In this document: positions 13,702 to 15,474 of the stretch, one piece after another | Layout of the letters: every line of letters starts with the position of its first letter | Position numbering within the stretch: position 1 is the first letter of the stretch | Translations under genes and position numbers: made by a program | From: an uncultured Gammaproteobacteria bacterium | GTDB taxonomy: Bacteria > Pseudomonadota > Gammaproteobacteria > Nitrosococcales > Methylophagaceae | NCBI GenBank assembly: GCA_913058195.1 | Contig: CAJXPP010000021.1 | Coordinates: 1 to 15,474, forward strand | DNA: 15,474 nucleotides | Reading direction: 5' to 3' | Notes under the pieces: model-generated | The model's database searches: none | What the model was told of the DNA's origin: nothing | The model's input: only the letters and a program-made list of their open reading frames with translations

Positions 13702-13755
13702 CTCCTGTCGATGCCGGTTATAATCATGCTCATGAAAAAAGTCGATCTTATTATA
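13696..13755. promoter_or_regulatory. Face-to-face promoters of mtnA and mtaD
   Basis: On the plus strand a perfect TATAAT (13719-13724) with ATGTCA 18 bases upstream (13695-13700, 4 of 6 to TTGACA) would start mtaD transcription at about 13731-13732. On the minus strand another perfect TATAAT (13755-13750), inside the first codons of mtaD, would start mtnA transcription near 13743, leaving a leader of about 40 bases. No good -35 was found for the latter. The start codons are only 30 bases apart, so the predicted transcripts overlap by about a dozen bases at their 5' ends. Confidence 0.55.
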
Positions 13756-15051
13756 CATGCACGCTGGGTAGTTCCAGTTGATGCAAAAAACTCGGTGTTA
13801 GAACTTCATTCTGTCGTGATTAATGCAGGCTGTATTGTCGCCATCATCAGTCAAGATAAAGCCAAGCAGAAATACACGGCAACGATAGAACAACATCTTG
13901 ATAATCACTGCATAATGCCTGGCTTAATTAATAATCACGCTCATACTGCCATGTCCTTATTACGAGGCTTGGCAGATGATTTACCGCTAATGACATGGTT
14001 AAACGATCATATATGGCCGGCAGAAAAACAATGGGTCAGTGATAGCTTTGTTGAAGCGGGTTCCGAACTTGCCATTGCTGAAATGCTACGTGGTGGCACC
14101 ACCTGTTTTAACGATATGTATTTCTTTCCCGATGCGACAGCACGCGTAGTTGATCAAACCGGCATTCGCGCTAGCTTAGGTATGGTGGTTATTGATTTCC
14201 CAACCGCTTGGGCAGCAGATGCCGAAGAATACTTACATAAGGGCCAACAACTACACGATCATTACCGCCATCATTCACGAATTACCACCGCTTACGCACC
14301 TCATGCACCTTACACAGTATCGGATGCCGCTTTAACCGCCGTAATGACTAACGCAGAAGAATTAGATCTTCCTATTCATATGCATATCCATGAAACTGCC
14401 GATGAAATTAGCCAAAGCATTGAAACCTACGGCGTACGCCCACTTGAACGTTTAAAAAACTTAGGTTTATTATCGCCTCGTTTGATTGCTGTTCATATGA
14501 CGCAACTAACTGATGAAGAAATTCAGTGGTGTGCTGATGCCGGCGTACACATAGCTCATTGCCCAGAATCAAACTTAAAACTTGCTAGCGGCTTTAGTCC
14601 TATTGCCAAATTAGCTAAAAAAGGTATCAACATTACTATTGGTACTGATGGTGCAGCATCAAACAATGATCTCGATATGTTTGCTGAAATGCGACAAGCA
14701 GCCATCCTTGCCAAAGCAGTTGCACAAGATGCCACGGCAATTCCGGCTGAAACAGCATTAAAAATGGCCACGATCAATGCGGCAAAATCATTAGGTATTG
14801 ACCATGTCACAGGCTCACTCAAAAAAGGTAAATCGGCCGATATTATTGCCGTCGATTTTTCTGACGTAGAAAGCAGCCCTTGTTATGACGTTATTTCTCA
14901 ATTAGTTTATGCAACAGGTCGTCATCAAGTCAGCGATGTATGGGTGGAAGGCGCGCATCTATTAAAAGATCGTCAGCTAACCACGATTAACGAAACAAAA
15001 ATTATTGAAACTGCACAACAATGGGCAACAAAAATAAGGCACACAGATTAA
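13732..15051 (+). CDS. mtaD: 5-methylthioadenosine/S-adenosylhomocysteine deaminase
   Basis: A 439-residue amidohydrolase (P. aeruginosa MtaD is 444) that deaminates methylthioadenosine to methylthioinosine. Active-site residues are present: H69 and H71 in NHAHT, H191 in APHAPYT, the metal ligand H218 and catalytic E221 in HIHETADE, and D306 in GTDGAASNN. The ATG at 13732 (MKKVDLIIHA) matches the family start. It has no Shine-Dalgarno, and a perfect -10 box ends 7 bases before it, suggesting a leaderless message. Further in-frame starts upstream (13726, 13711, and back to 13429 inside mtnA) are not supported by homology. The stop overlaps the ubiG ATG by one base (TAATG). Confidence 0.95.
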   Translation: MKKVDLIIHARWVVPVDAKNSVLELHSVVINAGCIVAIISQDKAKQKYTATIEQHLDNHCIMPGLINNHAHTAMSLLRGLADDLPLMTWLNDHIWPAEKQWVSDSFVEAGSELAIAEMLRGGTTCFNDMYFFPDATARVVDQTGIRASLGMVVIDFPTAWAADAEEYLHKGQQLHDHYRHHSRITTAYAPHAPYTVSDAALTAVMTNAEELDLPIHMHIHETADEISQSIETYGVRPLERLKNLGLLSPRLIAVHMTQLTDEEIQWCADAGVHIAHCPESNLKLASGFSPIAKLAKKGINITIGTDGAASNNDLDMFAEMRQAAILAKAVAQDATAIPAETALKMATINAAKSLGIDHVTGSLKKGKSADIIAVDFSDVESSPCYDVISQLVYATGRHQVSDVWVEGAHLLKDRQLTTINETKIIETAQQWATKIRHTD

Positions 15052-15435
15052 TGACACACTCACAAAGCAATGTTGATCCTAATGAAGTAGCAAAATTTGA
15101 TGCTCTTGCTAATGGTTGGTGGGATCAAGAAGGTGAATCTAAACCGCTGCATCAGATTAACCCGCTTCGCCTAGGTTTTATCGAAGCACGCGTCAAACTT
15201 GATGGACAAGATGTTATCGATGTTGGCTGTGGTGGCGGCATTTTATCTGAAGCCTTGACCAAAGCAGGTGCCAATACAACAGGCATTGATATGGGTGAAC
15301 AGCCACTCAATATTGCCAAGCTTCATGCATTAGAAGCGGGCTTAACCGTTAACTACGAGCAAATCACTGCCGAACAAAAAGCACAACAATCTGCTGAACA
15401 ATTCGATGTAGTTACTTGCATGGAGATGCTAGAAC
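15051..15435 (+). CDS. ubiG: Ubiquinone biosynthesis O-methyltransferase UbiG, 3' truncated
   Basis: The first 128 residues of UbiG, the SAM-dependent methyltransferase performing both O-methylations in ubiquinone synthesis. The start resembles E. coli UbiG closely: AKFDALANGWWDQEGE, PLHQINPLRLGFI, then the SAM-binding motif I DVGCGGGILSE and later VVTCMEMLE. In E. coli the next residues are HVPDP; here the reading continues into adapter sequence after the first base of that His codon (15435), so the truncation is technical. It overlaps mtaD by one base (TAATG) and is co-transcribed with it, as in Pseudomonas where mtnA, mtaD and ubiG are neighbours. Confidence 0.95.
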
Positions 15436-15474
15436 CTGTCTCTTATACACATCTGACGCTGCCGACGATCTACT
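15436..15474. other. Nextera i5-side library adapter (artefact)
   Basis: Not genomic DNA. Bases 15436-15454 are the Tn5 mosaic end in the inverted orientation (CTGTCTCTTATACACATCT), and 15455-15468 continue into the Nextera read-1 adapter. The last six bases, TCTACT, match the start of the reverse complement of index S504. The ubiG frame is interrupted exactly at this junction. Confidence 0.97.

Noticed and set aside
13429..13731. N-terminal extension of MtaD by 101 residues
   Set aside because: It is antisense to mtnA, Cys/Ser-rich and unlike any amidohydrolase; MtaD homologues begin at the MKKVDLI position.
30..15454. Inverted 19-bp Tn5 mosaic ends flanking the whole window, as in a 15.4-kb transposon
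   Set aside because: They are joined to Nextera primer and index sequences at both ends, the internal genes are ordinary chromosomal ones, and no transposase is present. They are library adapters.
1..15474. CRISPR arrays, tRNA/rRNA genes, insertion sequences, toxin-antitoxin or phage genes
   Set aside because: No regularly spaced direct repeats, tRNA-like cloverleaf, transposase, integrase or phage-type protein was recognised on either strand.

Overview
The window looks like chromosomal DNA from a free-living, AT-rich gammaproteobacterium. CysB, UbiG, CysD and CysN resemble gammaproteobacterial versions, and the mtnA / mtaD / ubiG neighbourhood is also found in Pseudomonas. The iron-sulfur type of CysH, a TonB-dependent receptor and a PilZ protein fit a marine or freshwater lineage. 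I cannot name the genus; a Thiotrichales-like lineage is only a guess. Both ends are not genomic: bases 1-48 and 15436-15474 are Illumina Nextera (Tn5 mosaic-end) library adapters with partial or complete index sequences. Real sequence runs from about 49 to 15435.

Layout. (1) 62-1139, minus strand: a YiiD-type hotdog thioesterase and an orphan lipoprotein, separated by a strong hairpin terminator. (2) 1330-5405, minus strand: a compact sulfate-assimilation operon in the order TSUP permease, TusA-like protein, cysH, cysD, cysN, with overlapping or nearly touching genes. It is transcribed divergently from cysB (5517-6434, plus), with a perfect palindrome in the shared intergenic region. CysH has the cysteine pairs of a [4Fe-4S] APS reductase and there is no cysC, so the implied route is sulfate -> APS -> sulfite without PAPS. 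(3) 6449-7221, plus: a small zinc-ribbon protein and a PilZ protein. (4) 7387-10579, plus: a thiamine-uptake locus made of a TPP riboswitch with a readable translational expression platform, a TonB-dependent receptor, a YkoF/DUF77-like thiamine-binding protein and a PnuC-family (PnuT-like) inner-membrane transporter. A small two-helix membrane protein follows. (5) 11081-13701, minus: mtnA, an SDR oxidoreductase and a divergent APH-fold kinase-like protein. (6) 13732 to the right end, plus: mtaD, then the beginning of ubiG.

How the genes work together. CysB probably controls uptake and reduction of sulfate. The thiamine locus would move thiamine or a precursor across the outer membrane (receptor) and inner membrane (PnuT-like), repressed by TPP through the riboswitch. 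MtaD and MtnA fit the methylthioadenosine salvage route that runs through methylthioinosine, as described in Pseudomonas; the phosphorylase linking them is not in this window. The mtnA and mtaD start codons are only about 30 bp apart. Their predicted promoters face each other and overlap, and mtaD appears to be leaderless.

Nothing here is clearly a new defence or mobile system. The points most worth a second look are the riboswitch platform, the divergent kinase-like protein in the mtnA operon, the TusA-like protein with an altered active-site motif inside the cys operon, and the leaderless/overlapping mtnA-mtaD promoters.
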